Part shown: piece after piece, positions 29,800-39,500 of the stretch | Numbering within the stretch: position 1 is the stretch's first letter | Layout: each line of letters opens with the position of its first letter | Assembly (NCBI RefSeq): GCF_001854475.1 | Contig: NZ_MNAN01000034.1 | Span: 62,001 to 126,000 of the forward strand | Source: Pseudoalteromonas byunsanensis | Lineage (GTDB): Bacteria > Pseudomonadota > Gammaproteobacteria > Enterobacterales > Alteromonadaceae | Direction of reading: 5' to 3' | DNA length: 64,000 nucleotides | Translations under genes and position numbers: made by a program | The notes under the pieces: generated by a model | The model's database searches: none | Told to the model about the DNA's origin: nothing | The model's input: only the letters and a program-made list of their open reading frames with translations

Positions 29800-31182
29800 T
29801 TAAACCTTAAATGCTGCCAAAGCCCTAGCTCTGGCTTCCTTATGATCAACAATGGGAACAACATAATCAGAACATTGTTTTAGCGCCAAATAGTCGTGTG
29901 GAAAATGAATATATTTATTCGGCACATCTTCAAGCTCTGGTACATACTTACGGATGAAATCTCCTTGCGGATCAAACTTTTCACTCTGCGCTATAGGATT
30001 AAATATTCTAAAATATGGCTGCGCGTCACAGCCAGTACTTGCAGCCCATTGCCAACCACCGTTGTTACTGGCCAAATCACCATCGATCAAATGCTCCATA
30101 AAGTACTTTTCACCACGACGCCAATCAATTAACAGGTGCTTACTAAGAAAGCTCGCGACTATCATTCGTAGCCGATTGTGCATCCAACCGGTTTGATTAA
30201 GCTGCCTCATAGCTGCATCAACAATTGGATAACCGGTTTTGCCCTCACACCATGCCGAAAATTGTTGTTCATCCTGACGCCAATTAACCATGTTGTATTT
30301 ATCATTAAAGTTTTGGTGGCGACATAATTTCGGGAAGCTAACAATGAGGTGCCTATAGAACTCACGCCAAATTAGTTCATTTACCCAGCAAAATTCAGCT
30401 CTGCTAGTAATGTGTAGAATATCTGGGTAAAAGAGCTGCAATTGAGCGAGTAGTTGTTTAACGCTTATCATCCCCAAAGCAAGGTATGGACTCAGCCCAG
30501 ATGTCCCTTTCGCACTCGGGATGTCTCTTTGCGCTTCATATTTCCCGCATTTGTGTTCAATAAAATGGTTGGCTATTTGCGCTATGCTGTCATCATCCAC
30601 GGGCCATTTTTCTGAAGTACCATCACTGTGCAGGCACTTAGGAGCTGGCCATGGTGTACTGTTACTGGCTTTCTTTTTCGGCCAACTAGGAATATAAAAG
30701 TGAGTTTGCTCATATTGTCTTAACCACGCTTTTTTGAACGGAGTGAAAACTTTGAACATTTCGCCACCTTGGGTTTTAACACTGTGTGGCGGTGCGACTA
30801 AGTCGCCATCGAACAATTTCAGTTCTATGCCCTGCGCCTGACACTGTTTATCGCGCTCACGTTCATTAACTTCATACTCAGCGTTGGCATAAACCTGTGT
30901 TGCACCATGTTGATCACAGAATATCTTCAATGCTTGAGGTATCTGAGCGAAGGTATCAACTGATTGTATGTGCAGATGTACACCGTATTCAGATAACGTT
31001 TCACCTAGCCAAGCTACGCGGCGCTTAAGTAAATCAACCTGAATTGCTGCCGCACCGTGTTTCTGCCACTGTTTTTCACAGACAAAAAAAAGTGCCTCGG
31101 TGGCACCATTTTCAACCGCAGCTATCAACGCCTCGTTAGCAAAATAGCGTAAGTCTCGTCGAAACCAAAATACCGGCGCCAT
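29800..31182 (-). CDS. phrB: Deoxyribodipyrimidine photolyase
   Basis: Class I CPD photolyase of 460 aa. The N-terminal antenna-cofactor domain begins FWFRRDLRYFANEAL, and the C-terminal FAD domain shows WREFYRHL, TGWMHNRLRMIVASFL, the DWRRGEKYFMEHLIDGD stretch and NNGGWQWAAS. It repairs cyclobutane pyrimidine dimers using blue light. Its stop lies 2 bp before the NTF2-like start. Position in the ECF operon implies induction by photo-oxidative stress. Confidence 0.94.
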   Translation of the reverse strand: MAPVFWFRRDLRYFANEALIAAVENGATEALFFVCEKQWQKHGAAAIQVDLLKRRVAWLGETLSEYGVHLHIQSVDTFAQIPQALKIFCDQHGATQVYANAEYEVNERERDKQCQAQGIELKLFDGDLVAPPHSVKTQGGEMFKVFTPFKKAWLRQYEQTHFYIPSWPKKKASNSTPWPAPKCLHSDGTSEKWPVDDDSIAQIANHFIEHKCGKYEAQRDIPSAKGTSGLSPYLALGMISVKQLLAQLQLFYPDILHITSRAEFCWVNELIWREFYRHLIVSFPKLCRHQNFNDKYNMVNWRQDEQQFSAWCEGKTGYPIVDAAMRQLNQTGWMHNRLRMIVASFLSKHLLIDWRRGEKYFMEHLIDGDLASNNGGWQWAASTGCDAQPYFRIFNPIAQSEKFDPQGDFIRKYVPELEDVPNKYIHFPHDYLALKQCSDYVVPIVDHKEARARALAAFKV

Positions 31183-32138
31183 TAAATTCCAAACCTCAGC
31201 TTAAGTTCATTCGGATAGGGGTCAAAGTACACTTGCTGTGCCAAATATTCGTTCGGATGCACTTTAAGATGATGCTTCAGTAACGTTAAAGGTACATATA
31301 AAGGTACAAGTCCCTTTCGATATTCATCAATGGCCGTACACAACTCTTGCTTTTCAATTTTCGAGAGGTCGTTCTTAAAGTAACCTTGTAAGTGGGTCAG
31401 CGTATTTGTTTGATTTTTCCTTGAGGCTGGATTGGCCAAAGCGTTCATCAGCCCTGAAATGTACGTATCTTTAACCACCTCGATTGGCTCAGCAGCAGCC
31501 TGTGCTAAATATCGACCAAGCGCTCTGTATGATTCGTAATTGTGACTCATGACCAGATACTTGTGCTTAGCGTGAAATTGAGTTAGTTCATGTAACCCCA
31601 CAGGAGACTCAACCAACTGTTGCCAACTTTTGAATACGTACACACGCAGCACAAAGTTTTCCCGCAGGTGAGGGTCATTCAAGCGACCATTTTCCTCACA
31701 CGGCAACAATGGATTGTGCTTCATAATTTGCTGAGCGAAAAAGCCTACCCCTTCAGAGGTGTTACCCGTACCCGCTTCGTTGTATATTTTAACGCGCTCC
31801 ATGCCACAACTTGGACTTTTGGCGCAAAACACAAACCCAGACAAGTGCTTGGCTTGATCTGTTGCAACTTTCTTACCATATTCCGTAAGTTGCGGGCCCA
31901 CATCACCACTGCCGTCAGGTCGGCATACCTTGATGTTATCACCGACTCTAACTTGCCTGATAGTTGGCCTCGGAATAGGCAAGCCAACAGCAACCTCTGG
32001 GCAAAATTTCACATACTCAACATGCTGAGCCAATTCGTCCATACAAAAATTAGAACGCTTATGACCAGTATCAAATCTAACTTTCTCACCTGCTAAACAG
32101 GCACTAATTCCTATCTTTATTGACGATGATCTTTCCAT
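31182..32138 (-). CDS. DUF523 / DUF1722 fusion protein
   Basis: A 318-aa protein: DUF523 (about 8-160) with IGISACLAGEKVRFDTGHKR and CAKSPSCGMERVKIYN, then DUF1722 (about 190-310). The conserved cysteines suggest metal or thiol chemistry; E. coli YbgA is DUF1722 alone. The fusion is often found between chrR and photolyase genes. The function is unknown. It starts 11 bp after chrR and overlaps phrB by one base. Confidence 0.9.
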   Translation of the reverse strand: MERSSSIKIGISACLAGEKVRFDTGHKRSNFCMDELAQHVEYVKFCPEVAVGLPIPRPTIRQVRVGDNIKVCRPDGSGDVGPQLTEYGKKVATDQAKHLSGFVFCAKSPSCGMERVKIYNEAGTGNTSEGVGFFAQQIMKHNPLLPCEENGRLNDPHLRENFVLRVYVFKSWQQLVESPVGLHELTQFHAKHKYLVMSHNYESYRALGRYLAQAAAEPIEVVKDTYISGLMNALANPASRKNQTNTLTHLQGYFKNDLSKIEKQELCTAIDEYRKGLVPLYVPLTLLKHHLKVHPNEYLAQQVYFDPYPNELKLRFGI

Positions 32139-32148
32139 TTTATCTTGC

Positions 32149-32799
32149 CTAGTAAATTAAATTACCAATTGGGTTTAGTAACTTGCTCAACCCTTTGTTG
32201 AAATGTAAGGCGCTGTTTACCACTGTAAAGCACAAGCAACCTGATTGTGTAGCTGGAGAATGATGATGTCTGCCATCAAGCCAGATGAAATCCCCAGGCA
32301 CGTAGCTGCCACTCTCATCCGAGAACTCTCCATCTAATAATAACGTCAGCTCAAACCCAGTATGAGTATGATGGGGGATCTCTCCGCCTGCACCTATTTG
32401 TAGTAGACTTGCTCGCAATTCGCCATCATCAAGTTGTAAACGTGACCGAGCCAGCTTGCCTAACTGAACAAAGTTGCCACGCTGCATATTGGCGATAGCT
32501 CTGGGTAATGATACCGTCTTGTTTTGATACTCTAGAGTTTTTGGTTCACTGGGCTTGGGAATGTCTATCTCATCATTAGATGTTATCTGCGCAAACAAGT
32601 CTGCAAAATCATCTTCCTCAATGTCATTAGAGGGAAGTGTGAACAGTTGTTCGGCATGCCTCTTCTCAAGGCTTTCAACCTTAGCCCGACAACATTCACA
32701 CAATTCTAAATGTGCAGAAACAGCAATGCTCAGTGTAGCTGGTAACTCTCCTTGACTGAATTGTGTTAATAACTGCTCAGTTGGATGATGTTTAATCAT
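32149..32799 (-). CDS. chrR: ChrR family anti-sigma factor
   Basis: A 216-aa zinc-dependent anti-sigma factor. The N-terminal ASD domain has the HxxxCxxC motif (H30, C34, C37), and the C-terminal half is a cupin with PHHTHTGFELTLLLDGEF and the HHHSP zinc-site stretch (about 190). In Rhodobacter, ChrR holds RpoE inactive until singlet oxygen acts. It overlaps the sigma gene by eight bases, which supports matched expression. Confidence 0.92.
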   Translation of the reverse strand: MIKHHPTEQLLTQFSQGELPATLSIAVSAHLELCECCRAKVESLEKRHAEQLFTLPSNDIEEDDFADLFAQITSNDEIDIPKPSEPKTLEYQNKTVSLPRAIANMQRGNFVQLGKLARSRLQLDDGELRASLLQIGAGGEIPHHTHTGFELTLLLDGEFSDESGSYVPGDFIWLDGRHHHSPATQSGCLCFTVVNSALHFNKGLSKLLNPIGNLIY

Positions 32800-33358
32800 T
32801 GCTATCTCCTATTTCTGCTCGGAGTTTTTGTAACGCTAATCGTAATCTTGACTTGACGGTTCCTACAGGAATACTCAAATGCTCTGCTAGCTGTTCTTGT
32901 GACATTTCTTGAAAGTATACCCCCTTTACTACTTCTTGCTGTGCCGGAGGCAATTTGCTTATATGGTCTTGAATTTGTTTGCTTTGTAAGTGATCCTGAA
33001 AATCAGAATCTGTCGACTGCTCCTCTTGAAACAATGGCCAGATCTCTTCACTTATATGCTCTTCTTTATTGCTTTTCATTTTTCTCAGCGCGTCAAAAGA
33101 AGCATTACGCATTACCGTATAAACCCAAGTTGTCGCAGCCCCTTTGTCTGGATGATACAGATGTGCTTTGCGCCATACCGTTGTAAGCGTTTCTTGAACA
33201 AGTTCCATAGCTAAAGCTTCATTTGCGAATTGCTTAATGCCAAAGCGCTTTATCTTTGGAGCAAAATATTCAAATAACTGAGCGAATGCGCGTTTGTCTC
33301 TATCCTCAGCTACTTTACACAATGCATCTGTTAGGGCTTGTGTTGGTGCTTGTTCCAT
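32792..33358 (-). CDS. rpoE: ECF11-type RNA polymerase sigma factor (RpoE/ChrR pair)
   Basis: A group IV sigma factor with region 2 (about 15-85 of the short form: AFAQLFEYFAPKIKRFGIKQ, VQETLTTVWRKA) and region 4 (LPPAQQEVVKGVYFQEMSQEQLAEHL). The ChrR partner and the cognate promoter upstream indicate group ECF11, which responds to singlet oxygen in Rhodobacter. The long frame starts at 33433 and gives 213 aa. I favour ATG 33358 (188 aa) because ECF11 proteins begin near QALTDALCKVAEDRDKRAF; neither start has a strong binding site, so the start is uncertain. Confidence 0.85.
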   Translation of the reverse strand: MEQAPTQALTDALCKVAEDRDKRAFAQLFEYFAPKIKRFGIKQFANEALAMELVQETLTTVWRKAHLYHPDKGAATTWVYTVMRNASFDALRKMKSNKEEHISEEIWPLFQEEQSTDSDFQDHLQSKQIQDHISKLPPAQQEVVKGVYFQEMSQEQLAEHLSIPVGTVKSRLRLALQKLRAEIGDSND

Positions 33359-33450
33359 GTTGGTTTTATTTCCCGCCACTGCGCGTGTTTCGCATCTGGG
33401 TGCATGGTTAACCATAGTTAGAGTTCTCTTCATACTATCGATAACTAGGT

Positions 33451-33478
33451 TTTACGAAGACGTGCACTTAATGGATCA
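33451..33478 (-). promoter_or_regulatory. Predicted ECF11-type promoter of the sigma/ChrR operon
   Basis: On the minus strand TGATCC (33478-33473) is followed after exactly 16 nt by CGTAAA (33456-33451). ECF11/RpoE promoters in Rhodobacter have a TGATC -35 and a -10 of the CGTA type with a similar spacing. It lies just upstream of the sigma gene, so autoregulation is implied. It overlaps the end of the LON-domain gene. Confidence 0.7.
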
Positions 33479-34051
33479 CTGTGATTGATATAAAACAGTA
33501 TGGAGGAAATTAATCACTTGTTCAAAGTTTCCATCAGCTCGAAGTTTATGTTTTTCGGATATATTTATTGGCAGTAGTTCCAGCCAGCGGCTCGCAACCC
33601 AAAGTGGGTCGTGAAAGTGCTTATCTCTGTATAATTGATCTATGTGTGGATGTTGAGCGAATAAGTCAGCAAGCATCTCACTCATATCACTTAAGAAGTG
33701 ACTTGCATGAAGGTCGCTGCGCTCCCAAGCACTGTGTTCAATCACTGTCACATCAGCATAACGTAATTGTTGCTCATCCTGGTAAGGAGTTGACAGCTTC
33801 ACTCGGTGCTTAGCAAAGACATCAATAAGAAGCTGCCCACCTTCGTCCTGAGAAAAGTCTATGACTTCAACCAGCACACCCTCTTTTGGGACATTGAGAT
33901 CTGCCTGTTCAACATATTCACACAAAACGAAGCCTTGTCCGCTTTTAAGCGATTCGCCGACCATACTAAGATATCTAGGTTCAAAGATCTTTAGTCTGGT
34001 GTATCCACCCGGCAGTAAAAATATTGGCAATGGAAAAATAGCTCGTCTCAT
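33476..34051 (-). CDS. LON peptidase substrate-binding domain protein
   Basis: A 191-aa stand-alone version of the N-terminal LON domain, starting RRAIFPLPIFLLPGGYTRLKIFEPRY, with no ATPase or protease domain. Such proteins may bind unfolded or oxidised substrates, but their role is not established. The gene is just upstream of the sigma gene in the same direction and ends on top of the sigma promoter. An ECF11-like promoter also precedes it. Confidence 0.85.
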   Translation of the reverse strand: MRRAIFPLPIFLLPGGYTRLKIFEPRYLSMVGESLKSGQGFVLCEYVEQADLNVPKEGVLVEVIDFSQDEGGQLLIDVFAKHRVKLSTPYQDEQQLRYADVTVIEHSAWERSDLHASHFLSDMSEMLADLFAQHPHIDQLYRDKHFHDPLWVASRWLELLPINISEKHKLRADGNFEQVINFLHTVLYQSQ

Positions 34052-34085
34052 AAATACTCAGTTGTGTAGTGCAAACTTGTATTAA

Positions 34086-34113
34086 GGTACGCAACGCTTT
34101 ACAAATACGATCA
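34086..34113 (-). promoter_or_regulatory. Second ECF11-like promoter, before the LON-domain gene
   Basis: On the minus strand TGATCG (34113-34108) and CGTACC (34091-34086) are separated by exactly 16 nt, the same spacing as the sigma-operon promoter. It lies 35 bp upstream of the LON-domain start and overlaps the end of the ATL gene. The match is one base weaker in the -35 and differs in the last two bases of the -10, so it is a candidate only. Confidence 0.55.
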
Positions 34114-34440
34114 GCTATCTTCGAGCCACTGGTATTTTTTCAAATTAACTTTATCGTTTATAAACATTACCCCCTCTGACTCGAGAAGCTGACGCTGTTG
34201 CATATATTTTTCGGACGATACTGGAAATGAAATTTTTCCTTGACTGTTGATGACCCGAAACCAAGGCAATGAACTTTGTGCTGGTAAATTTTTCAGTAAA
34301 CGCCCCACAGCTCTAGATTGATTAGCAGCACCAGCCAGCTTGGCCAATTGCCCGTATGCGGCAACCTTGCCTACGGGGATTGACCCGATCAAGGTATACA
34401 CTCGCTCTTTAAACGCGTCATCAATACTGCTGTTGTGCAT
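34111..34440 (-). CDS. Alkyltransferase-like protein (ATL, MGMT family)
   Basis: A 109-aa protein with the DNA-binding fold of O6-methylguanine-DNA methyltransferase (VYTLIGSIPVGKVAAYGQLA, QSRAVGRLLKN). The alkyl-accepting cysteine is replaced: the family's PCHRV is PWFRV here, around residue 60. ATL proteins bind alkylated guanine without repairing it and direct it to nucleotide excision repair. The start ATG 34440 overlaps the LysR stop and has AGGAAAG upstream. Confidence 0.85.
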   Translation of the reverse strand: MHNSSIDDAFKERVYTLIGSIPVGKVAAYGQLAKLAGAANQSRAVGRLLKNLPAQSSLPWFRVINSQGKISFPVSSEKYMQQRQLLESEGVMFINDKVNLKKYQWLEDS

Positions 34441-35320
34441 ACTGCTTTCCTATCGCTTTAAATCTTTGCCAGATGGCTCTTGCCACTGGACCATGATGTC
34501 TGGCTAGCTTTCTAAATACATGAACTTTTGCGGTAAATGTGCTTTTTCTATCACTAACAGCAACTTGTTTTAACAAGCCGCTTTCAATCTCTGAACGACA
34601 ATGACTCAGGCTTATCATCGCAAACCCCGTGCCGGTTAGCAAAAACGACTTAATAGATGCAATATCATCTAGCTTCATCATACCTGCCCCTTTGGCGTAT
34701 GAGAGCCTGTCACTATCAAAGTTAAATCCACTTTCAAACATTGCCAGACAGGGATATTGCGCTAACTCTTCGTAGCTGACTTTATCCGGCAACAAGCCAG
34801 TTTTTGCTACTAACCCTAGGCGGATCTCACCTATTTCTATAGATTCTAAATCACCAGTGGCATGAAATAGATCAAACCAAGGTCCAATGCCAATGTCAGC
34901 AACCCCACTATTTACCTGTTCAAGAGCCACAAATCGCTTACCACTGGTAATCGCCATTTCTGTATGGGGAAATTGTTGGAATATATCGCCAATTACCATG
35001 TTGTACTGCTCCTGATAACACAGTGGTTCATAACAAATACTAAACTTAGCTTCATTCCCTGCGGAAAATTCGTTCGCTAGTACTTGTAAATCATCTCTTA
35101 AAACCAGTAGCTTTGACGATTCTTCACAAAATCTTTTCCCTTTTTCAGTCAACGACACCCGATAACCACTGCGATTGATAAGGGTAAAGCCGAGTTGCTC
35201 TTCTAGCCTTTTCAGTGCTTGCGTCACCGCCGGCTGGGTTTTATATAATTGCTGAGCGGCTTCGCTTAGGCTGGTAGTCTTGCCAACCACATGCAATATT
35301 TCCAAATCCGAAATCTTCAT
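34421..35320 (-). CDS. LysR family transcriptional regulator
   Basis: A 299-aa LysR protein: N-terminal winged HTH (about 3-60; ILHVVGKTTSLSEAAQQLY, TQPAVTQALKRLEEQLG) and a C-terminal periplasmic-binding-like effector domain. It is transcribed away from the RND efflux pair, with about 110 bp between the start codons, so it probably controls those genes. It overlaps the ATL gene by 20 bp. The effector is unknown. Confidence 0.9.
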   Translation of the reverse strand: MKISDLEILHVVGKTTSLSEAAQQLYKTQPAVTQALKRLEEQLGFTLINRSGYRVSLTEKGKRFCEESSKLLVLRDDLQVLANEFSAGNEAKFSICYEPLCYQEQYNMVIGDIFQQFPHTEMAITSGKRFVALEQVNSGVADIGIGPWFDLFHATGDLESIEIGEIRLGLVAKTGLLPDKVSYEELAQYPCLAMFESGFNFDSDRLSYAKGAGMMKLDDIASIKSFLLTGTGFAMISLSHCRSEIESGLLKQVAVSDRKSTFTAKVHVFRKLARHHGPVARAIWQRFKAIGKQYAQQQY

Positions 35321-35427
35321 AATTAAATTTTATACAGATTCTAATTTTATATAATTTTTATTTTATATGGATTTTCTATACTCTGCACCTCGAGTTTGGT
35401 TATCAATAGGTTAGATGGAGTTATTAC

Positions 35428-36507
35428 ATGTACAGAATCACCGCCTTTGCAACAGCACTGCTCTTGCTGATTGGCTGCCAAGAGCAAGAATTGGAAAACA
35501 CAAACGACGTCCCTATCCGTCCGGTAAAATTAATTACCGTTACCACTAACACACAAGGAGATATAAGAAGCTTTCCTGCAGAAGTTGTAGCAAATCAAGG
35601 TTCTTATTTGGCGTTTCGAGTTAATGGTGAACTGATGGAGTTTCCTGTGCTAGCCGGTCAAGAAGTCGTTGAAGGTCAGTTGCTCGCGAAACTTGACCCT
35701 GAAGACTTTCTACTGCAATTAGAGCAACGAAAAGCACAATATGAACTTGCGTCATCGCAACTAGCAAGAATTGATTCACTTTATAAAAAATCCATTGCCA
35801 GCAAATCAGAATATGATCAGGCCCTTGCAAATAAGCAAGTTGCCGAGTCAGCACTAAAAATAGCGCAAACTAATCTACAAAATAGTGAATTACGCGCGCC
35901 ATTTAGCGGCACTATAGCGAAGGTCTTTGTCAAAAACTTTGAGAATGTTGTAGCTAAACAGAATATATTAAGATTAGAAACCCGCGATATGATGGACGTA
36001 GTGATCCAAGTACCGGAAAAACTAGTTGCCCGCGTAGACAAAGACTTAGATTATCACCCCACCGTTATATTTGATGGTTATCCTGATAAATCTTACAAAC
36101 TAACGATAAAAGAATGGGACACCCAGGCTGACCCTGCAACCTTAAGCTACAAAGTTGTGTTTACTTTGCCAATACCTAAGGATTTTAACCTTTTAGCAGG
36201 CATGACCGGGCACGTATACATCGACCGCAGTAAGATCACCCAAATGACTTCCCACCGGGTCACTGTACCAGTATCAGCTGTATTCTCTGAGCAAACAAAG
36301 TCGCTAAAAAACAATGCTTATGTGTGGCGTTATGATGAGGTCAGCCATACTATCTCCAAACAAGCGGTGCAAATAGGAAAAATGCGTGAGCAAAGTATCG
36401 AGATCACTGAAGGTCTTGAGGGGGGCGAAATTATCGTCGCTGCTGGAGTTCATCACCTTCATGAAGGTCTAGAGGTGCGACCTTGGACCAAGGAGCGAGG
36501 GCTATAA
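35428..36507 (+). CDS. RND efflux periplasmic adaptor (membrane fusion protein), lipoprotein
   Basis: A 359-aa adaptor. A lipoprotein signal peptide with lipobox LIGC (near residue 20) is followed by the lipoyl/biotinyl-like hybrid motif (LAFRVNGELMEFPVLAGQEVVEGQLLAKLD), an alpha-helical hairpin (about 85-145) and beta-barrel domains. It links the inner-membrane pump to an outer-membrane channel, which is not encoded nearby. The permease begins 2 bp after its stop. Confidence 0.9.
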   Translation: MYRITAFATALLLLIGCQEQELENTNDVPIRPVKLITVTTNTQGDIRSFPAEVVANQGSYLAFRVNGELMEFPVLAGQEVVEGQLLAKLDPEDFLLQLEQRKAQYELASSQLARIDSLYKKSIASKSEYDQALANKQVAESALKIAQTNLQNSELRAPFSGTIAKVFVKNFENVVAKQNILRLETRDMMDVVIQVPEKLVARVDKDLDYHPTVIFDGYPDKSYKLTIKEWDTQADPATLSYKVVFTLPIPKDFNLLAGMTGHVYIDRSKITQMTSHRVTVPVSAVFSEQTKSLKNNAYVWRYDEVSHTISKQAVQIGKMREQSIEITEGLEGGEIIVAAGVHHLHEGLEVRPWTKERGL

Positions 36508-36509
36508 CT

Positions 36510-39500
36510 ATGAGTCTGGCAAAATGGTCTATTGAAAATAAAGTGATCAGCTGGATGTTTGCTTTACTGCTGCTTCTTGCTGGTACGGTCTCATATTTTG
36601 GCTTAGGACAACTAGAAGACCCAGAGTTCACGTTAAAAAAAGCAATGGTAGTGACACTCTACCCCGGCGCTTCTCCTCAGCAGGTTGAAGAAGAAGTCAC
36701 ATTTGTCATTGAAAATGCAATTCAACAACTTCCTTACGTGGACTATGTAACCTCCATTTCATCAGCAGGGAAATCACAGATCACGGTAGAGATGAAGAGC
36801 TCCTACCGAAAAGAAGATCTCAAACAGATTTGGGATGAGTTACGAAGAAAAATAAACGACCTTAAACCAAACTTACCCCCTGGTGTTTACCCACCCAAAG
36901 TTATCGACGACTTTGCAGATGTTTATGGTGTGATGTACGCAGTTACCGGTCAAGGCTATTCCTATGATGAATTAAAAGACTATGTAGATTACCTCAAACG
37001 CGAGCTGGTATTAGTTGATGGTGTCAGCAAAGTGACTGTTGCAGGAGAACAACAAGCTCAAGTTATTGTTGAAATTTCAACACAAAAGTTGTCCCAACTA
37101 GGGATCGCACCATCGTACATTTTTAGCCTACTACAATCACAAAATAGCGTTTCTAACGCAGGTAAAATCCGCGTTGGAGATGAGTCAATTCGCTTACATC
37201 CTACTGGCGAGTTCCAAGATGTTAAAGAACTAGAATATTTGCTTATATCTAAACCCGGTGCCAAAGAGCTAATTTACTTAGGTGACGTGGCAAACGTCAG
37301 TAGAGAATATGCGGAGATCCCCTCGCATATCACACGGTTTAACGAGCAAAGAGCCCTATTAGTAGGCGTTTCGTTTAGTTCAGGGGTGAATGTGGTTGAT
37401 GTCGGTAACGCTATCAATAAACACTTGGCTTCACTGGAATATCAGCGTCCACATGGAATTGAGATAAACACAGTTTATCATCAACCAAATGAGGTGGAAA
37501 AATCGGTAGATGGCTTTATTGTTAGTCTGATTGAAGCCGTTGCAATCGTTATTGTGGTACTACTTATATTCATGGGCGTTAAAAGCGGTCTGCTTATAGG
37601 CTCAGTACTCTTACTGACAGTACTTGGTACTTTCATATTTATGAAAATATTTGCAATTGATTTGCAAAGAATTTCACTTGGTGCGCTGATTATCGCTCTG
37701 GGTATGCTAGTTGATAATGCGATAGTCGTCACCGAGGGCATACTTATCAATTTAAAACGCGGTCAAAGTAAACTACAAGCCGCAGTAAATATTGTAGAAC
37801 AAACTAAATGGCCATTGCTTGGTGCTACAGTTATCGGCATTACAGCATTTGCCCCGATTGGTTTAAGTAGTGACGCAAGCGGTGAATTTGCCGGTTCGTT
37901 GTTTTGGGTTTTGCTTATCTCACTTTTGTTAAGCTGGATCACCGCGATAACGTTGACGCCATTTTTTGCGGATCAACTGTTTAAATCATCCCAGCAAGGG
38001 GATTCAAGTAGTTCAGACGACCCATACAAAGGCGTTATCTTTAACGTTTACAAAACATTACTATCGTATTCACTTAGACACAGAGCCGTGACGATTGCAT
38101 TTATGGTGCTATTACTTGGTATTGCTATGGTCGGTTTTAAGTCAGTCAAACAATCATTCTTCCCTGCATCAAACACACCTATGTTTTATGTAGATTATTG
38201 GAACTATCAAGGCGCAGATATCCGAAGCACTGCCGATAACCTCAGCGCTATAGAATCATTTTTAAAACAAGATCCGCTGGTAGAAGAAGTTACCACCACA
38301 ATTGGTCAAGGAGCACCAAGGTTTATGCTTACCTATGCCCCTGAGAAGCAATATGCAGCGTATGGTCAACTCATCGTAAGAGTTCAAGACAGAGAAGCGG
38401 TGCGAACCATGATTACCCGACTTAGAGAGTATGAAAGCAATAGCGCCATCACAGGTGAACTTAAAATCAAGCGTATGGAAATTGGCCCTTCTACCGATGC
38501 AAAAATAGAAGCGCGTTTCTCAGGTCCTGATCCTGTGGTTCTCAGACAACTCGCTGCGCAAGCTAAATCGGTATTAGCAAAAGATGACGGCGCGTACAAC
38601 ATTAAGGATAATTGGCGACAACGTACCAAGGTACTGAGACCAGAATTTAACGAACAAAAAGCACGACGTTTGGGGATCAGTAAAACCGATCTAGATGAAT
38701 TGCTACTAACAAGCATCAGTGGCAGTAAAGTGGGTCTATATCGCGATGGTACGCAGTTACTGCCCATAATTGCACGTTCTACTGAAGAAGAGCGTAAAAA
38801 TGTTGATAACCTCAGCGATCTGCAAATTTTTAGCCCTGTGCTAGGTGTATATTTACCTATTACGCAAGTGGTTGATGAATTTAATGTGATTTGGGAAGAC
38901 CCTTTGATTATGCGGCGCGACCGCAAGCGCACAATTACTGTAATGGCTGACCATGACGTAATTGGTGACGAAACCCCCGCTAAGCTTTTTGCCAGAGTGC
39001 GCAGTGATATCGAAGCCATAAAGCTTCCCCATGGATATGAAATGCAATGGGGTGGCGAATTTGAGTCATCTTCTAAAGCAAAAAAAGCCATCTTTGGCTC
39101 TTTGCCAGTTGGTTACTTAGCCATGTTTATGATCACAGTGCTGCTTTTCAATTCAGTTAAACAACCTCTAGTTATTTGGTCAACTGTCCCGTTGGCAGTC
39201 ATTGGCGTTACTGCAGGCCTTGTTTTGCTCAATGCACCATTTAGCTTTATGGCCTTACTTGGATTATTGAGCTTATCAGGTATGCTGATTAAAAATGGCA
39301 TTGTATTGATGGATCAGATCAACCTTGAGCTTGCACAGGGTAAAGCGCCATACCAAGCGGTCTTCGACTCCGGCGTTAGCCGTGTCAGACCCGTTTCAAT
39401 GGCGGCTATCACCACTATTTTAGGCATGATCCCCTTACTGTTTGATGTGTTCTTTCAGTCTATGGCCGTGACCATCATGTTTGGTTTAGGCTTTGCGACG

